DNA of 64,000 nucleotides from Streptomyces naganishii JCM 4654 (lineage in GTDB: Bacteria; Actinomycetota; Actinomycetes; Streptomycetales; Streptomycetaceae). Shown in pieces: positions 52,776 through 61,850 of this stretch. The notes under the pieces were generated by a model. It was not told the origin of the DNA. It was given only the letters and a program-made list of their open reading frames with translations, and made no database searches. Each line of letters starts with the position of its first letter. Within the stretch, counting starts at the first letter, position 1. The stretch spans positions 1 through 64,000 of the forward strand of contig NZ_BMVF01000016.1 of the NCBI RefSeq assembly GCF_014650575.1. The letters are read 5' to 3'. The translations under genes and the position numbers were made by a program.

Positions 52776-54095
52776 ATGCGCACCTTCTCCCGGAGGGGAA
52801 TGCTCGGCCTCGGCGCGGGCACCGCGGCCGCCATCGGGCTCGCGGGCTGCGGCACCGACAGCTCTTCCGACGGCGGCGACCGCTCCGGCGGTTCCGGCAA
52901 GGGGAGTTCGGGCGGCGGCAAGAGCACCGACCGTCCGGAGCGCCTCATCGGCGACGGCTCCACGGCGTACACCGGCGCGCAGCCCTTCCAGCCCGCCAAG
53001 CCCGAGCCGCTGGAGCCGGGGCAGACCCCGCCGCAGTTCGTCATCTTCTCCTGGGACGGGGCGGGTGAGGTCGGCAACGGCCTCTTCCCCCGCTTCCTCG
53101 ACCTCGCCAAGCAGCACGGCGCCCACATGACCTTCTTCCTCTCCGGCCTCTACCTGCTGCCGGAGTCCAAGAAGCGCCTGTACGACCCGCCGAACAACCC
53201 GCGCGGCGCCTCCGACATCGGCTACCTGACGGACGAGCACATCAAGTCCACGCTCGCCAACGTCCGCCGTGCCTGGCTCGAGGGCCACGAGATAGGCACC
53301 CACTTCAACGGGCACTTCTGCGGCGGCCACGGCACGGTCGGCAACTGGACGCCCAAGCAGTGGCGCAGCGAGATAGACCAGGCCAAGGCCTTCGTCAAGC
53401 AGTGGAAGACGAACACCGGCTGGAGCGACCTGCCCGCGCTGCCCTTCGACTACGACAAGGAGCTCGTCGGCGGCCGCACGCCCTGCCTGCTCGGCCAGAA
53501 CCAGCTGCTGCCCACCGCCCGTGAGCTCGGCTGGCGCTACGACGCCTCCTCGCCCGGCGGCCTCCAGGTGTGGCCGCGCAAGAAGCTGGGGATCTGGGAC
53601 CTGCCGTTGCAGCAGGTGCCCTTCCCCGGCCGCAAGTTCGAGGTCCTCTCGATGGACTACAACATGATGTACAACCAGTCCAAGAACTCGACCAAGGCGC
53701 CCGCCTACAACTACCCCGCCTGGCGCCAGCAGTCCGCCGGCGCCTACATAGCGGGCTTCAAGCGGGCATACGAGACAAACCGGGCACCGTTCTTCATAGG
53801 CAACCACTTCGAGCACTGGAACGGCGGCATCTACATGGACTCCGTCGAGGAGGCCTTCAAGCACATCGCGCGCGAGAAGGAGAAGGGCGCCGACGTGCGC
53901 CTCGTCTCCTTCCGGCAGTACGTGGACTGGATGGACGCGCAGAAGCCGGAGGTGCTCGCCAAGCTGCACGGCCTCGGGGTGGGCCAGACGCCTCCCGGCG
54001 GCTGGAAGCAGTACATGCAGACCGCCGGCAGCGGCACGGGAACCGGCACGGGCACGGGCACCGGAACCGGCACGGGGACGCAGAACGCGGGCTGA
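52776..54095 (+). CDS. Polysaccharide-deacetylase-like lipoprotein
   Basis: A 439-residue exported lipoprotein. A twin-arginine signal (TFSRRGMLGLGAGTAAA) ends in the lipobox LAGC, followed by a Gly/Ser linker. The body resembles a NodB-type barrel: VIFSWDGAGE takes the place of the TFDDG motif and HEIGTHFNGHFCGGHG that of HxxxH. The C-terminus is a (Gly-Thr) repeat of about ten units. Precise activity is uncertain. The ATG at 52776 begins the signal peptide. Lies upstream of the cytochrome c genes without overlap. Confidence 0.75.
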   Translation: MRTFSRRGMLGLGAGTAAAIGLAGCGTDSSSDGGDRSGGSGKGSSGGGKSTDRPERLIGDGSTAYTGAQPFQPAKPEPLEPGQTPPQFVIFSWDGAGEVGNGLFPRFLDLAKQHGAHMTFFLSGLYLLPESKKRLYDPPNNPRGASDIGYLTDEHIKSTLANVRRAWLEGHEIGTHFNGHFCGGHGTVGNWTPKQWRSEIDQAKAFVKQWKTNTGWSDLPALPFDYDKELVGGRTPCLLGQNQLLPTARELGWRYDASSPGGLQVWPRKKLGIWDLPLQQVPFPGRKFEVLSMDYNMMYNQSKNSTKAPAYNYPAWRQQSAGAYIAGFKRAYETNRAPFFIGNHFEHWNGGIYMDSVEEAFKHIAREKEKGADVRLVSFRQYVDWMDAQKPEVLAKLHGLGVGQTPPGGWKQYMQTAGSGTGTGTGTGTGTGTGTQNAG

Positions 54096-54161
54096 AATGC
54101 GGTTTTCGCGCCGCCAGGGGGGTGCGCGAGATCCGCGGAACGGGCATGCGAAACTTTTCAC

Positions 54162-54827
54162 ATGAGTGCCGTCAGCCGCGCCCCCCAGTGCTCGAACCGG
54201 GCGAACCGTACGCCCCGTCCGCACCCCACGCGCACGAGCCGCGTCCGCCGCCGCGCAGCCCTGCTCGCCGCGGGGACCGCCGTCGCGGCACTCACCCTGT
54301 CCGCGTGCGGCTCCGGCGGCACCTCCGGCGGCTCGGGCAACACCAACTTCATCACCGGCGCCGACGGCATCGCCACCGTCAAGAAGGGCGAGCGCAAGCC
54401 CGCGCCCGACCTGTCCGGCAAGACCATCGACGGCAAGCAGCTCGACCTCTCCTCCTACAAGGGCAAGGTCGTCGTCCTCAACGTCTGGGGCTCCTGGTGC
54501 GCCCCCTGCCGCGCCGAGGCGCCCAACCTCGTGAAGGTGGCCGAGGACACCGCCGCCAAGGGCGTGCAGTTCGTCGGCATCAACACCCGCGACACCAGCA
54601 CCCAGCCGGCCCAGGCCTTCGAGAAGCAGTTCTCGGTGCCGTACCCGAGCCTGTACGACCCGACGGGCAAGCTGATGCTCCGCTTCAAGAAGGGCACGCT
54701 CAACCCGCAGCTCATCCCGACCACGATCGTCCTCGACCGCGACGGGAACATCGCGGCGCGCGCACTCCAGGCGCTCAGCGAGGACAAGCTGCGCAAGATG
54801 CTCGACCCGGTCGTCGCGGAGAAGTGA
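54162..54827 (+). CDS. resA: Thiol-disulfide reductase ResA (TlpA-like)
   Basis: A 221-residue membrane-anchored thioredoxin-like protein. The lipobox Cys49 (LTLSACGSG) tethers it outside the cell; the active site is WCAPC (Cys113 and Cys116) in NVWGSWCAPCRAEAP, with a cis-Pro in LIPTTIV. It reduces the heme-binding cysteines of apocytochrome c. It heads the System II cluster, 6 bp before ccdA. Confidence 0.93.
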   Translation: MSAVSRAPQCSNRANRTPRPHPTRTSRVRRRAALLAAGTAVAALTLSACGSGGTSGGSGNTNFITGADGIATVKKGERKPAPDLSGKTIDGKQLDLSSYKGKVVVLNVWGSWCAPCRAEAPNLVKVAEDTAAKGVQFVGINTRDTSTQPAQAFEKQFSVPYPSLYDPTGKLMLRFKKGTLNPQLIPTTIVLDRDGNIAARALQALSEDKLRKMLDPVVAEK

Positions 54828-54833
54828 CCCGCC

Positions 54834-55595
54834 GTGCTACTGGCCGAAGCCATTGACACCAGCCGGACCGTCAGCAGCGGAGCGCTGCTGCTGGCGCTCC
54901 CCGTCGCCGTGCTCGGCGGACTGGTCTCCTTCTTCTCCCCCTGCGTCCTCCCACTCGTCCCCGGCTACCTGTCGTACGTGACGGGAGTCACCGGCACCGA
55001 CCTCGGCGAGGCGCGCCGGGGCCGGATGGCCGTGGGCGCCTCGCTCTTCGTGCTCGGCTTCACCGCCGTGTTCGTCTCCGGCGGCGCCCTGTTCGGCTAC
55101 TTCGGGCAGACCCTCCAGGACCACAAGGGCCCCCTGACCAAGGTGCTCGGGGTGCTCATGATCCTCATGGGCGTCTTCTTCATGGGCCTGATGCCCTGGA
55201 TGACCCAGCGTGAGTTCCGCTTCCACCGGCGCCCGACCACGGGCCTGGTGGGCGCGCCGCTGCTGGGCGCACTGTTCGGCATCGGCTGGACCCCGTGCAT
55301 CGGCCCCACCCTCTCCGCCGTCCAGACGCTCTCCTTCCAGCAGGCGAGCGCGGGGCGCGGCGCGCTGCTCACCGTCGCCTACTGCGCCGGGCTCGGGATC
55401 CCCTTCGTGCTCACCGCGATCGCCTTCCGCAAGGCCCTCGGCGCCTTCGGCTGGGTCAAGCGTCACTATGTCTGGGTGATGCGCATCGGCGGCTCGATGA
55501 TGATCCTGACCGGTGTGCTGCTGCTGACCGGTGTCTGGGACCTCCTGGTGCAGCAGATGCAGACCTGGTCCACCGGCTTCACTGTGGGGATCTGA
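54834..55595 (+). CDS. ccdA: Cytochrome c biogenesis protein CcdA
   Basis: A 253-residue six-helix membrane protein that moves reducing power from cytoplasmic thioredoxin to ResA. The cysteine-proline motifs FFSPCVLPLVPGYLSYV and GIGWTPCIGPTLSA mark the two redox-active cysteines. The GTG start at 54834 is 6 bp after resA. Three bases separate it from resB. Confidence 0.95.
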   Translation: MLLAEAIDTSRTVSSGALLLALPVAVLGGLVSFFSPCVLPLVPGYLSYVTGVTGTDLGEARRGRMAVGASLFVLGFTAVFVSGGALFGYFGQTLQDHKGPLTKVLGVLMILMGVFFMGLMPWMTQREFRFHRRPTTGLVGAPLLGALFGIGWTPCIGPTLSAVQTLSFQQASAGRGALLTVAYCAGLGIPFVLTAIAFRKALGAFGWVKRHYVWVMRIGGSMMILTGVLLLTGVWDLLVQQMQTWSTGFTVGI

Positions 55596-55598
55596 TCG

Positions 55599-57437
55599 AT
55601 GAGCAAGACGACAACCGGCACCCCCGCCGACGAGACCCCGGTCACCGGGACTCCCGACGGCGAGACCCCGGTCACCGGGCCCCCCGACGGCGGCATCCCC
55701 GAGGACGATCTCGGCGCCGCCGGGTCCCAGCTGTCCACCGCGCCCTCCGAGACCGCCGTGCCCGGCTCCTTCGGCGGCAACCGCGCCCCCGGCGCGGCCG
55801 GCTGGCTGGCGTGGACCGGACGGGAGGTCCTCGGCTGGGCCCGCTGGTTCTGGCGGCAGCTGACCTCGATGCGGGTCGCGCTGCTGCTGCTGTTCCTGCT
55901 CTCCCTCGGCGCCGTTCCCGGCTCGCTGATCCCGCAGACCAACACCAACGCCATGAAGGTCGACGCCTTCCGGCAGGCGCACAAGACCCTCGCCCCGCTG
56001 TACGACAAGCTCGGCCTGTTCCACGTCTACAGCTCGGTGTGGTTCTCCGCGATCTACATCCTGCTGTTCGTCTCCCTCATCGGCTGCATCGTGCCGCGCA
56101 CCTGGCAGTTCACCGGCCAGCTGCGCAGCCGGCCGCCGGGCGCGCCCAAGCGGCTGACCAGACTGCCCGCGTACGCCACCTGGCGCACCGGCGCCGCGCC
56201 CGAGGAGGTCCGCGAGGCCGCGCTGCGCGTGCTGAAGGACCGCCGCTTCCGCGCCCACACCGAGGGTGACGCCGTCGCCGCCGAGAAGGGCTATCTGCGC
56301 GAGGCCGGCAACCTCGCCTTCCACATCGCGCTGATCGTGATGCTGGTCGCCTTCGCCTGGGGCCAGTTGTACAAGACCGAGGGCAACAAGCTGGTCGTCG
56401 AGGGCGACGGCTTCTCCAACACCCTCACCCAGTACGACGACTTCAAGTCCGGCAGCCTCTTCAACGACGACAACCTGGTGCCGTTCAGCTTCAACCTGGA
56501 CAAGTTCACCGCCACCTACGAGCGCAACGGCCCCAACAAGGGCACCGCCCGCACCTTCCAGGCGGCCGTCGACTACAGCGTGGGCGCCGACGGCAAGGAG
56601 CGGCGCACCACCATCAAGGTCAACGAGCCGCTGGAGATCGGCGACGCCAAGGTCTACCTGGTCAGCCACGGCTACGCGCCCACGGTCACCGTCCGCGACG
56701 GCAAGGGCGACGTGGTGCTGCACCAGGCGGTGCCGATGCTGCCGATCGACTCCAACGAGACCTCGCAGGGCGCGATCAAGGTCCTCGACGGCTACCGCGA
56801 CGCGCGGGGCAAGTCCGAACAGCTGGGCTTCTCCGCGTTCTTCGTGCCCACCTTCGCGGGCGCCGGCAAGGGCACGATGTTCTCTCAGTTCCCCGCGCTG
56901 GACTTCCCCGTCCTCGCGGTGAGCGGCTACCACGGCGACCTGGGCGTCGACGCGGGCGTCCCGCAGAACGTGTACCAGCTGGACACCAAGGACAACCCCA
57001 ACCTCAAGCAGTTCAAGGACGCCAAGGGCGAGATCGTCAAGCAGCGGCTGCTGCCCGGCGAGACCATGACGCTGCCGAACGGCGCCGGCTCCATCACCTT
57101 CGACAAGGACATCAAGGAGTGGGCCGGCTTCCAGATCGTCCAGCAGCCCGGCACCGACTGGGCGCTGGCCGGAGCCCTCGCCGCGATCGCGGGACTGGCC
57201 GGCTCGCTGTTCATCCAGCGCCGCCGGGTCTGGGTGCGCGCGGTCGCCGGCGCGGACGGCGTGACGGTCGTCGAGGTGGCCGGCCTCGGCCGCAGCGAGT
57301 CCGCGAAACTCCCCGAGGAGATCGGCGACATCGCCGCCCTCGTCCACGACAAGGCACCCGCACAGACCGACGCCGACCCCGACCGGGAGCCGGACGACGA
57401 GACTTACGCATCCGCCGAAGGGGCTGAGAAGAAGTGA
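55599..57437 (+). CDS. resB: Cytochrome c biogenesis protein ResB
   Basis: A 612-residue System II heme-handling protein (Ccs1). After a 70-residue Pro/Gly-rich cytoplasmic N-terminus, three N-terminal membrane helices (first: SMRVALLLLFLLSLGAVPGS) precede a large extracytoplasmic domain (about 240-520) and a final helix (WALAGALAAIAGLAGSLFIQ). It ligates heme together with ResC. The stop overlaps the resC start (GTGA). Confidence 0.95.
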   Translation: MSKTTTGTPADETPVTGTPDGETPVTGPPDGGIPEDDLGAAGSQLSTAPSETAVPGSFGGNRAPGAAGWLAWTGREVLGWARWFWRQLTSMRVALLLLFLLSLGAVPGSLIPQTNTNAMKVDAFRQAHKTLAPLYDKLGLFHVYSSVWFSAIYILLFVSLIGCIVPRTWQFTGQLRSRPPGAPKRLTRLPAYATWRTGAAPEEVREAALRVLKDRRFRAHTEGDAVAAEKGYLREAGNLAFHIALIVMLVAFAWGQLYKTEGNKLVVEGDGFSNTLTQYDDFKSGSLFNDDNLVPFSFNLDKFTATYERNGPNKGTARTFQAAVDYSVGADGKERRTTIKVNEPLEIGDAKVYLVSHGYAPTVTVRDGKGDVVLHQAVPMLPIDSNETSQGAIKVLDGYRDARGKSEQLGFSAFFVPTFAGAGKGTMFSQFPALDFPVLAVSGYHGDLGVDAGVPQNVYQLDTKDNPNLKQFKDAKGEIVKQRLLPGETMTLPNGAGSITFDKDIKEWAGFQIVQQPGTDWALAGALAAIAGLAGSLFIQRRRVWVRAVAGADGVTVVEVAGLGRSESAKLPEEIGDIAALVHDKAPAQTDADPDREPDDETYASAEGAEKK

Positions 57438-58537
57438 CTTTCGCCGCCGCAACAGAGCTCGCCACGGCGACCAACGAGCATCTGGCGAACATCAGCAACA
57501 CGCTGATCTACTCCGCGATGGCCGTCTACACCCTGGCCTTCTTCGCCTACATCGCCGAATGGCTCTTCGGCAGCCGCAGCAAGGTCGGCCGCACGGCCGC
57601 CGCGCTGACCGCCGAGGCCGCCACGGCCAAGGCCAAGGGCCCTGCCGTGACGGTGAAGTCCAAGGGCGGCACCGCCGTCCTGGAGCGGCCCGAGGTGATC
57701 GTACGGTCCTCGGCCGGCTCGCGTGACGTGCCCGACGGGCCGGGCGCGCACGGCGGCGACGAGCAGGGCGACCTCTACGGCCGTATCGCGGTGTCCCTCA
57801 CCGTGCTCGCCTTCCTGGTGGAGCTGTGCGGCGTGCTCGCGCGCGCGGCCTCCGTGCAGCGGGCGCCGTGGGGCAACATGTACGAGTTCAACATCACCTT
57901 CTCCACGGTCGCGGTCGGCGTCTACGTCGTGCTGCTCGCCCTGAAGAAGAACGTGCGCTGGCTCGGCCTCTTCCTGACCACCACGGTCCTGCTCGACCTC
58001 GGCCTGGCCGTCACCGTCCTCTACACGGCGAGCGACCAGCTGGTCCCGGCCCTGCACTCGTACTGGCTCTACATCCACGTCTCCACCGCGATCTTCTGCG
58101 GCGCGGTGCTCTACGTGGGCGCGATCAGCACCCTGCTGTACCTGTTCAAGGACTCCTACGAGAACAAGCTCGCGGGCGGCGGCAAGCCGGGCGCCTTCGC
58201 GAGCTCCGTCCTGGAGCGGCTGCCCGCCTCGGCGTCCCTGGACAAGTTCGCCTACCGGATCAACGCCGCCGTCTTCCCGCTGTGGACGTTCACGATCATC
58301 GCGGGCGCCATCTGGGCCGAGTCGGCGTGGGGCCGCTACTGGGGCTGGGACCCCAAGGAGACCTGGGCCTTCATCACCTGGGTCGCCTACGCCTGCTACC
58401 TGCACGCCCGCTCCACGGCCGGCTGGAAGGGCCGCAAGGCCGCCTACATCGCGCTGATCGCGTTCGGCTGCTGGCTGTTCAACTACTACGGCGTGAACAT
58501 CTTCGTGGGCGGCAAGCACTCCTACGCGGGGGTGTGA
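57434..58537 (+). CDS. resC: Cytochrome c synthase subunit ResC/CcsA (often annotated CcsB)
   Basis: A 367-residue membrane protein of the CcmC/CcsA heme-handling family. Its hallmark is the Trp-rich motif WGRYWGWDPKETWAFITW near residues 295-315, with flanking histidines (LHSYWLYIHVSTA; the last near the C-terminus). About eight helices. Forms the cytochrome c synthetase with ResB. GTG start inside the resB stop. Last gene of the cluster. Confidence 0.95.
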   Translation: MTFAAATELATATNEHLANISNTLIYSAMAVYTLAFFAYIAEWLFGSRSKVGRTAAALTAEAATAKAKGPAVTVKSKGGTAVLERPEVIVRSSAGSRDVPDGPGAHGGDEQGDLYGRIAVSLTVLAFLVELCGVLARAASVQRAPWGNMYEFNITFSTVAVGVYVVLLALKKNVRWLGLFLTTTVLLDLGLAVTVLYTASDQLVPALHSYWLYIHVSTAIFCGAVLYVGAISTLLYLFKDSYENKLAGGGKPGAFASSVLERLPASASLDKFAYRINAAVFPLWTFTIIAGAIWAESAWGRYWGWDPKETWAFITWVAYACYLHARSTAGWKGRKAAYIALIAFGCWLFNYYGVNIFVGGKHSYAGV

Positions 58538-58601
58538 GCCCCGGGCGGGGTGCGAGCCCCGCTCCCAGGCCGGGCGCGAGCCCGCGCGCGACACTTGAGG
58601 C

Positions 58602-59000
58602 ATGACCGGTTCCATCGAACAGGGCACCAGCCAGACCCACGGCAACACACACATCCTGGGCTTCCACGTGCGGCTGCCGAGACCCATGGAGGGGGTCTGG
58701 CCGGCGCTCGCCACACCCGAGGGGCTCCAGCGCTGGTTCACGGCGGCCGACGAGCTGGAGCCCCGGCTCGGCGGCGCGGTCAGCCTGCGCGACCTCGGCA
58801 GCGGGCGGATCACCGCCTGGGACGTCGACCGGGTCGCCGAGTACACCCTCGAGGGCGGCGGCCGCATCCGCTTCCACCTGGAACGCGACGGCGAGGGCGG
58901 CTCCCTGCTCCGCTTCACCCACGAGTTCCAGGGCGAGGGCGAGAGCGAGCCGGGCTGGCGGGCCCGCTTCGAGCGGCTGATCGGCCAGCTGTCGAGCTGA
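58602..59000 (+). CDS. SRPBCC (START-like) domain protein
   Basis: A 132-residue protein with the AHSA1/SRPBCC hydrophobic-pocket fold: LPRPMEGVWPALATPEGLQR WFTAADELEP-type start, AWDVDRVAEYTLEGGG in the sheet and SLLRFTHEFQ near the end. Small-molecule binding is likely; the ligand is unknown. It is 64 bp after the resC stop and may be read from that transcript. Confidence 0.85.
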   Translation: MTGSIEQGTSQTHGNTHILGFHVRLPRPMEGVWPALATPEGLQRWFTAADELEPRLGGAVSLRDLGSGRITAWDVDRVAEYTLEGGGRIRFHLERDGEGGSLLRFTHEFQGEGESEPGWRARFERLIGQLSS

Positions 59001-59063
59001 CCGGACGGCTCCCGGGCGGCCGGCCGGACGACCCGGGCGGCCGCCCGGGTCGTCACCGCGTCC

Positions 59064-59345
59064 TCACTCCGTCCTGGGGTCGTCCTTGCGCAGCGACTTC
59101 AGGAACTCCGGGTTGTCGTCGGGGGCGACCCAGCTCGGGCCCGAGGGCCGTCCGGGCGCCCGGCGGACCCTGCCCGCCAGCAGCCAGGCGACGGGACCCA
59201 CCAGCACCTCGCCGAAGAGCAGGATGACGATCACCCACGCCACCTTCGGCATGCCGCGCACCTCGTCCTCGGGGGTGTTCAGGCAGTCGACGAACGCGTA
59301 GATCCACAGGGCCAGGACCAGCAGCAGGGGCAGATACCTGAACAT
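59064..59345 (-). CDS. PLDc_N domain membrane protein
   Basis: A 93-residue protein with two membrane helices: LPLLLVLALWIYAFVDCLNT and VAWVIVILLFGEVLVGPVAW, the latter followed by AWLLAGRVRR. This is the PLDc_N domain often fused to phospholipase D-like enzymes but here alone. The cytoplasmic tail is hydrophilic. The function is unknown. Divergent from the menaquinone decarboxylase gene. Confidence 0.85.
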   Translation of the reverse strand: MFRYLPLLLVLALWIYAFVDCLNTPEDEVRGMPKVAWVIVILLFGEVLVGPVAWLLAGRVRRAPGRPSGPSWVAPDDNPEFLKSLRKDDPRTE

Positions 59346-59432
59346 GGGGCGCCTCTCCGGGCGGTCGTGCGGAGGGCCTTGGGACGGCCCCGGTGACCGG
59401 GCCAGGGTAGCCGGTGACAGATACTGGGACGC

Positions 59433-60890
59433 ATGGCTTACGACGATCTTCGCTCCCTGCTCAGGGCGCTGGAGCGCGAGGGCGACCTCAAGCGCATCAA
59501 GGCCGAGGTCGACCCGTACCTGGAGGTCGGTGAGATCGTCGACCGGGTGCAGAAGTCGGGCGGTCCCGCGCTGCTCTTCGAGAACGTCAAGGGCTCGGCG
59601 ATGCCGCTCGCGATGAACGTCTTCGGCACCGACCGCCGCCTGCTCAAGGCGCTCGGCCTGAAGTCGTACGGCGAGATCTCCGAGAAGATCGGCGGGCTGC
59701 TGCGGCCCGAGCTGCCGCACGGGTTCGTGGGCGTGCGCGAGGCGTTCGGCAAGCTCGGCGCGATGGCGCACGTACCGCCGAAGAAGGTGAAGCCGGACAA
59801 CGCGCCCGTGCAGGAGGTCGTGCTGCGCGGCGAGGAGGTCGACCTCGACCGGCTGCCCGCGCTGTTCACCTGGCCCGAGGACGGCGGGTCCTTCTTCAAC
59901 CTCGGGCTCACCCACACCAAGGACCCCGAGACGGGCATCCGCAACCTGGGTCTGTACCGGCTCCAGCGCCACGACCGGCGCACCATCGGCATGCACTGGC
60001 AGATCCACAAGGACAGCCGCAACCACTACCAGGTGGCCGCGCGCAAGGGCGAGCGGCTGCCGGTCGCCATCGCCTTCGGCTGCCCGCCCGCCGTGACGTA
60101 CGCCTCCACCGCGCCGCTGCCCGGCGACATCGACGAGTACCTGTTCGCCGGCTTCGTCGCGGGCAAGCGGATCGAGATGGTCGACTGCAAGACCGTGCCG
60201 CTCCAGGTGCCGGCCAACGCCGAGGTGGTTTTGGAGGGGTGGCTGGAGCCCGGCAGGATGCTGCCCGAGGGGCCCTTCGGCGACCACACCGGCTTCTACA
60301 CCCCGCAGGAGCCCTTCCCGGCGCTGACCATCGACTGCGTGACCATGCGCAGGCGTCCCCTGCTCCAGTCGATCGTCGTGGGCCGGCCCCCGACCGAGGA
60401 CGGCCCCCTCGGCCGCGCCACCGAGCGCTTCTTCCTGCCGCTGCTGAAGATCATCGTGCCGGACATCGTGGACTACCACCTGCCCGAGGCGGGCGGCTTC
60501 CACAACTGCGCGATCGTCTCCATCGACAAGAAGTACCCCAAGCACGCCCAGAAGGTGATGCACGCCGTCTGGGGGGCACACATGATGTCGCTGACCAAGC
60601 TGATCGTGGTCGTCGACGCCGACTGCGACGTGCACGATCTGCACGAGGTGGCCTGGCGGGCCCTCGGCAACACCGACTACGCCCGTGACCTCACGGTCGT
60701 GGAAGGCCCCGTCGACCACCTCGACCATGCCTCCTACCAGCAGTTCTGGGGCGGAAAGGCGGGCATCGACGCCACCCGGAAGCTGCCGGAGGAGGGCTAC
60801 ACCCGCGACGGCGGCTGGCCCGAGATGGTGCTGTCCGACCCCGATACGGCGGCGAAGGTCGACCGCCGGTGGAAGGAGTACGGCCTGTGA
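59433..60890 (+). CDS. Menaquinone biosynthesis decarboxylase (UbiD family)
   Basis: A 485-residue prenyl-FMN-dependent decarboxylase, likely removing the carboxyl group after prenylation in the futalosine menaquinone route. Blocks: LFENVKGSAMPLAMNVFGTD, the substrate region GIRNLGLYRLQRHDRRTIGM and EGPFGDHTGFYTP containing catalytic Glu and metal ligands. ATG 59433. It overlaps the prenyltransferase gene by 4 bp, and the UbiX-type gene that makes its cofactor is two genes on. Called mqnL in some literature. Confidence 0.93.
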   Translation: MAYDDLRSLLRALEREGDLKRIKAEVDPYLEVGEIVDRVQKSGGPALLFENVKGSAMPLAMNVFGTDRRLLKALGLKSYGEISEKIGGLLRPELPHGFVGVREAFGKLGAMAHVPPKKVKPDNAPVQEVVLRGEEVDLDRLPALFTWPEDGGSFFNLGLTHTKDPETGIRNLGLYRLQRHDRRTIGMHWQIHKDSRNHYQVAARKGERLPVAIAFGCPPAVTYASTAPLPGDIDEYLFAGFVAGKRIEMVDCKTVPLQVPANAEVVLEGWLEPGRMLPEGPFGDHTGFYTPQEPFPALTIDCVTMRRRPLLQSIVVGRPPTEDGPLGRATERFFLPLLKIIVPDIVDYHLPEAGGFHNCAIVSIDKKYPKHAQKVMHAVWGAHMMSLTKLIVVVDADCDVHDLHEVAWRALGNTDYARDLTVVEGPVDHLDHASYQQFWGGKAGIDATRKLPEEGYTRDGGWPEMVLSDPDTAAKVDRRWKEYGL

Positions 60891-61789
60891 GTTCCGCTTC
60901 CGCCGCGATCGGGCAGCCGGGGCGCACCAAGGCGTTCCTGCGCCTGGTGATGATCGAGCACTCGGTGTTCGCGCTGCCCTTCGCCTACATCGCCTCGCTG
61001 ACCGCCATGTACGAGTGGGACCGGAACATCCACTGGGGCCGGCTGCTCCTGGTGACCGTGTGCATGGTGGGCCTGCGCACCTTCGCCATGGCCGTCAACC
61101 GGATCATCGACCGGGAGATCGACGCCCGCAATCCGCGCACCGCCCAACGCGAGCTGGTGACCGGCGCGATGTCGGTGCGGCACGCATGGACCGGCGCGCT
61201 GATCGCGCTCGTCGTCTTCCTCGGCGCCGCCGCCCTGCTCAACCCGCTGTGCCTGGCGCTCGCGCCCATCGCGGTGATCCCGATGGTGGTCTACCCCTAC
61301 GGCAAGCGGTTCACGAACTTCCCGCAGGCCATCCTCGGTCTCGCCCAGGCGATGGGGCCGGTCGGCGGCTGGCTGGCGATCACCGGCGAGTGGTCGTGGA
61401 AGGCGGTGATCCTCGGCCTGGCCGTGGGCGTGTGGATCGGCGGCTTCGACCTGATCTACGCCTGCCAGGACGTGGAGACCGACCGCCGGATCGGCGTCCG
61501 CTCGGTCCCGGCCCGCTTCGGCGTCCCGGCCGCGATCTGGGGGGCGCGCGGCTGCCACCTGGTCACCACCGCCCTGTTCGTCTGGTACGCGGTCGCCACC
61601 GGCGCGGGCGCCTTCCTCTGGCTGGGCCTGCTGATCGTCGCGGGCGCCTTCGTGTACGAGCACTCGATCGTGCGGCCGAACGACCTCTCCCGCGTCAACC
61701 GCGCGTTCTTCAGCGTCAACGGGTTCATCGGCATCGCCCTGTTCGTGTGCGCCCTGCTGGACCTCCTGGTCCGGGGCCTGAGCGTGTGA
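60887..61789 (+). CDS. mqnP: Menaquinone biosynthesis prenyltransferase MqnP
   Basis: A 300-residue UbiA-family membrane prenyltransferase with about eight helices. The Mg-diphosphate motifs are NRIIDREID in the first half and DLIYACQDVETD in the second. It is predicted to prenylate 1,4-dihydroxy-6-naphthoate or its carboxylated form. The GTG start at 60887 overlaps the UbiD stop. It is part of the same operon as the flanking UbiD and UbiX genes. Confidence 0.93.
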   Translation: MSSASAAIGQPGRTKAFLRLVMIEHSVFALPFAYIASLTAMYEWDRNIHWGRLLLVTVCMVGLRTFAMAVNRIIDREIDARNPRTAQRELVTGAMSVRHAWTGALIALVVFLGAAALLNPLCLALAPIAVIPMVVYPYGKRFTNFPQAILGLAQAMGPVGGWLAITGEWSWKAVILGLAVGVWIGGFDLIYACQDVETDRRIGVRSVPARFGVPAAIWGARGCHLVTTALFVWYAVATGAGAFLWLGLLIVAGAFVYEHSIVRPNDLSRVNRAFFSVNGFIGIALFVCALLDLLVRGLSV

Positions 61790-61850
61790 GCCGGGGCCCC
61801 GGTGGCCGACCGGTCCTGAGCAGGGCCCGGTCCGCCGGTAGGCTCAAGGT

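Noticed and set aside
52384..53130. Repeat protein with VRSAHLVRRLAA units
   Set aside because: The frame overlaps the deacetylase-like gene out of frame, has no supported start and reads as Arg/Pro/Ser-rich sequence after the repeats.
54837..57452. 871-codon minus-strand frame
   Set aside because: It is the shadow of ccdA and resB, which have clear family motifs on the plus strand.
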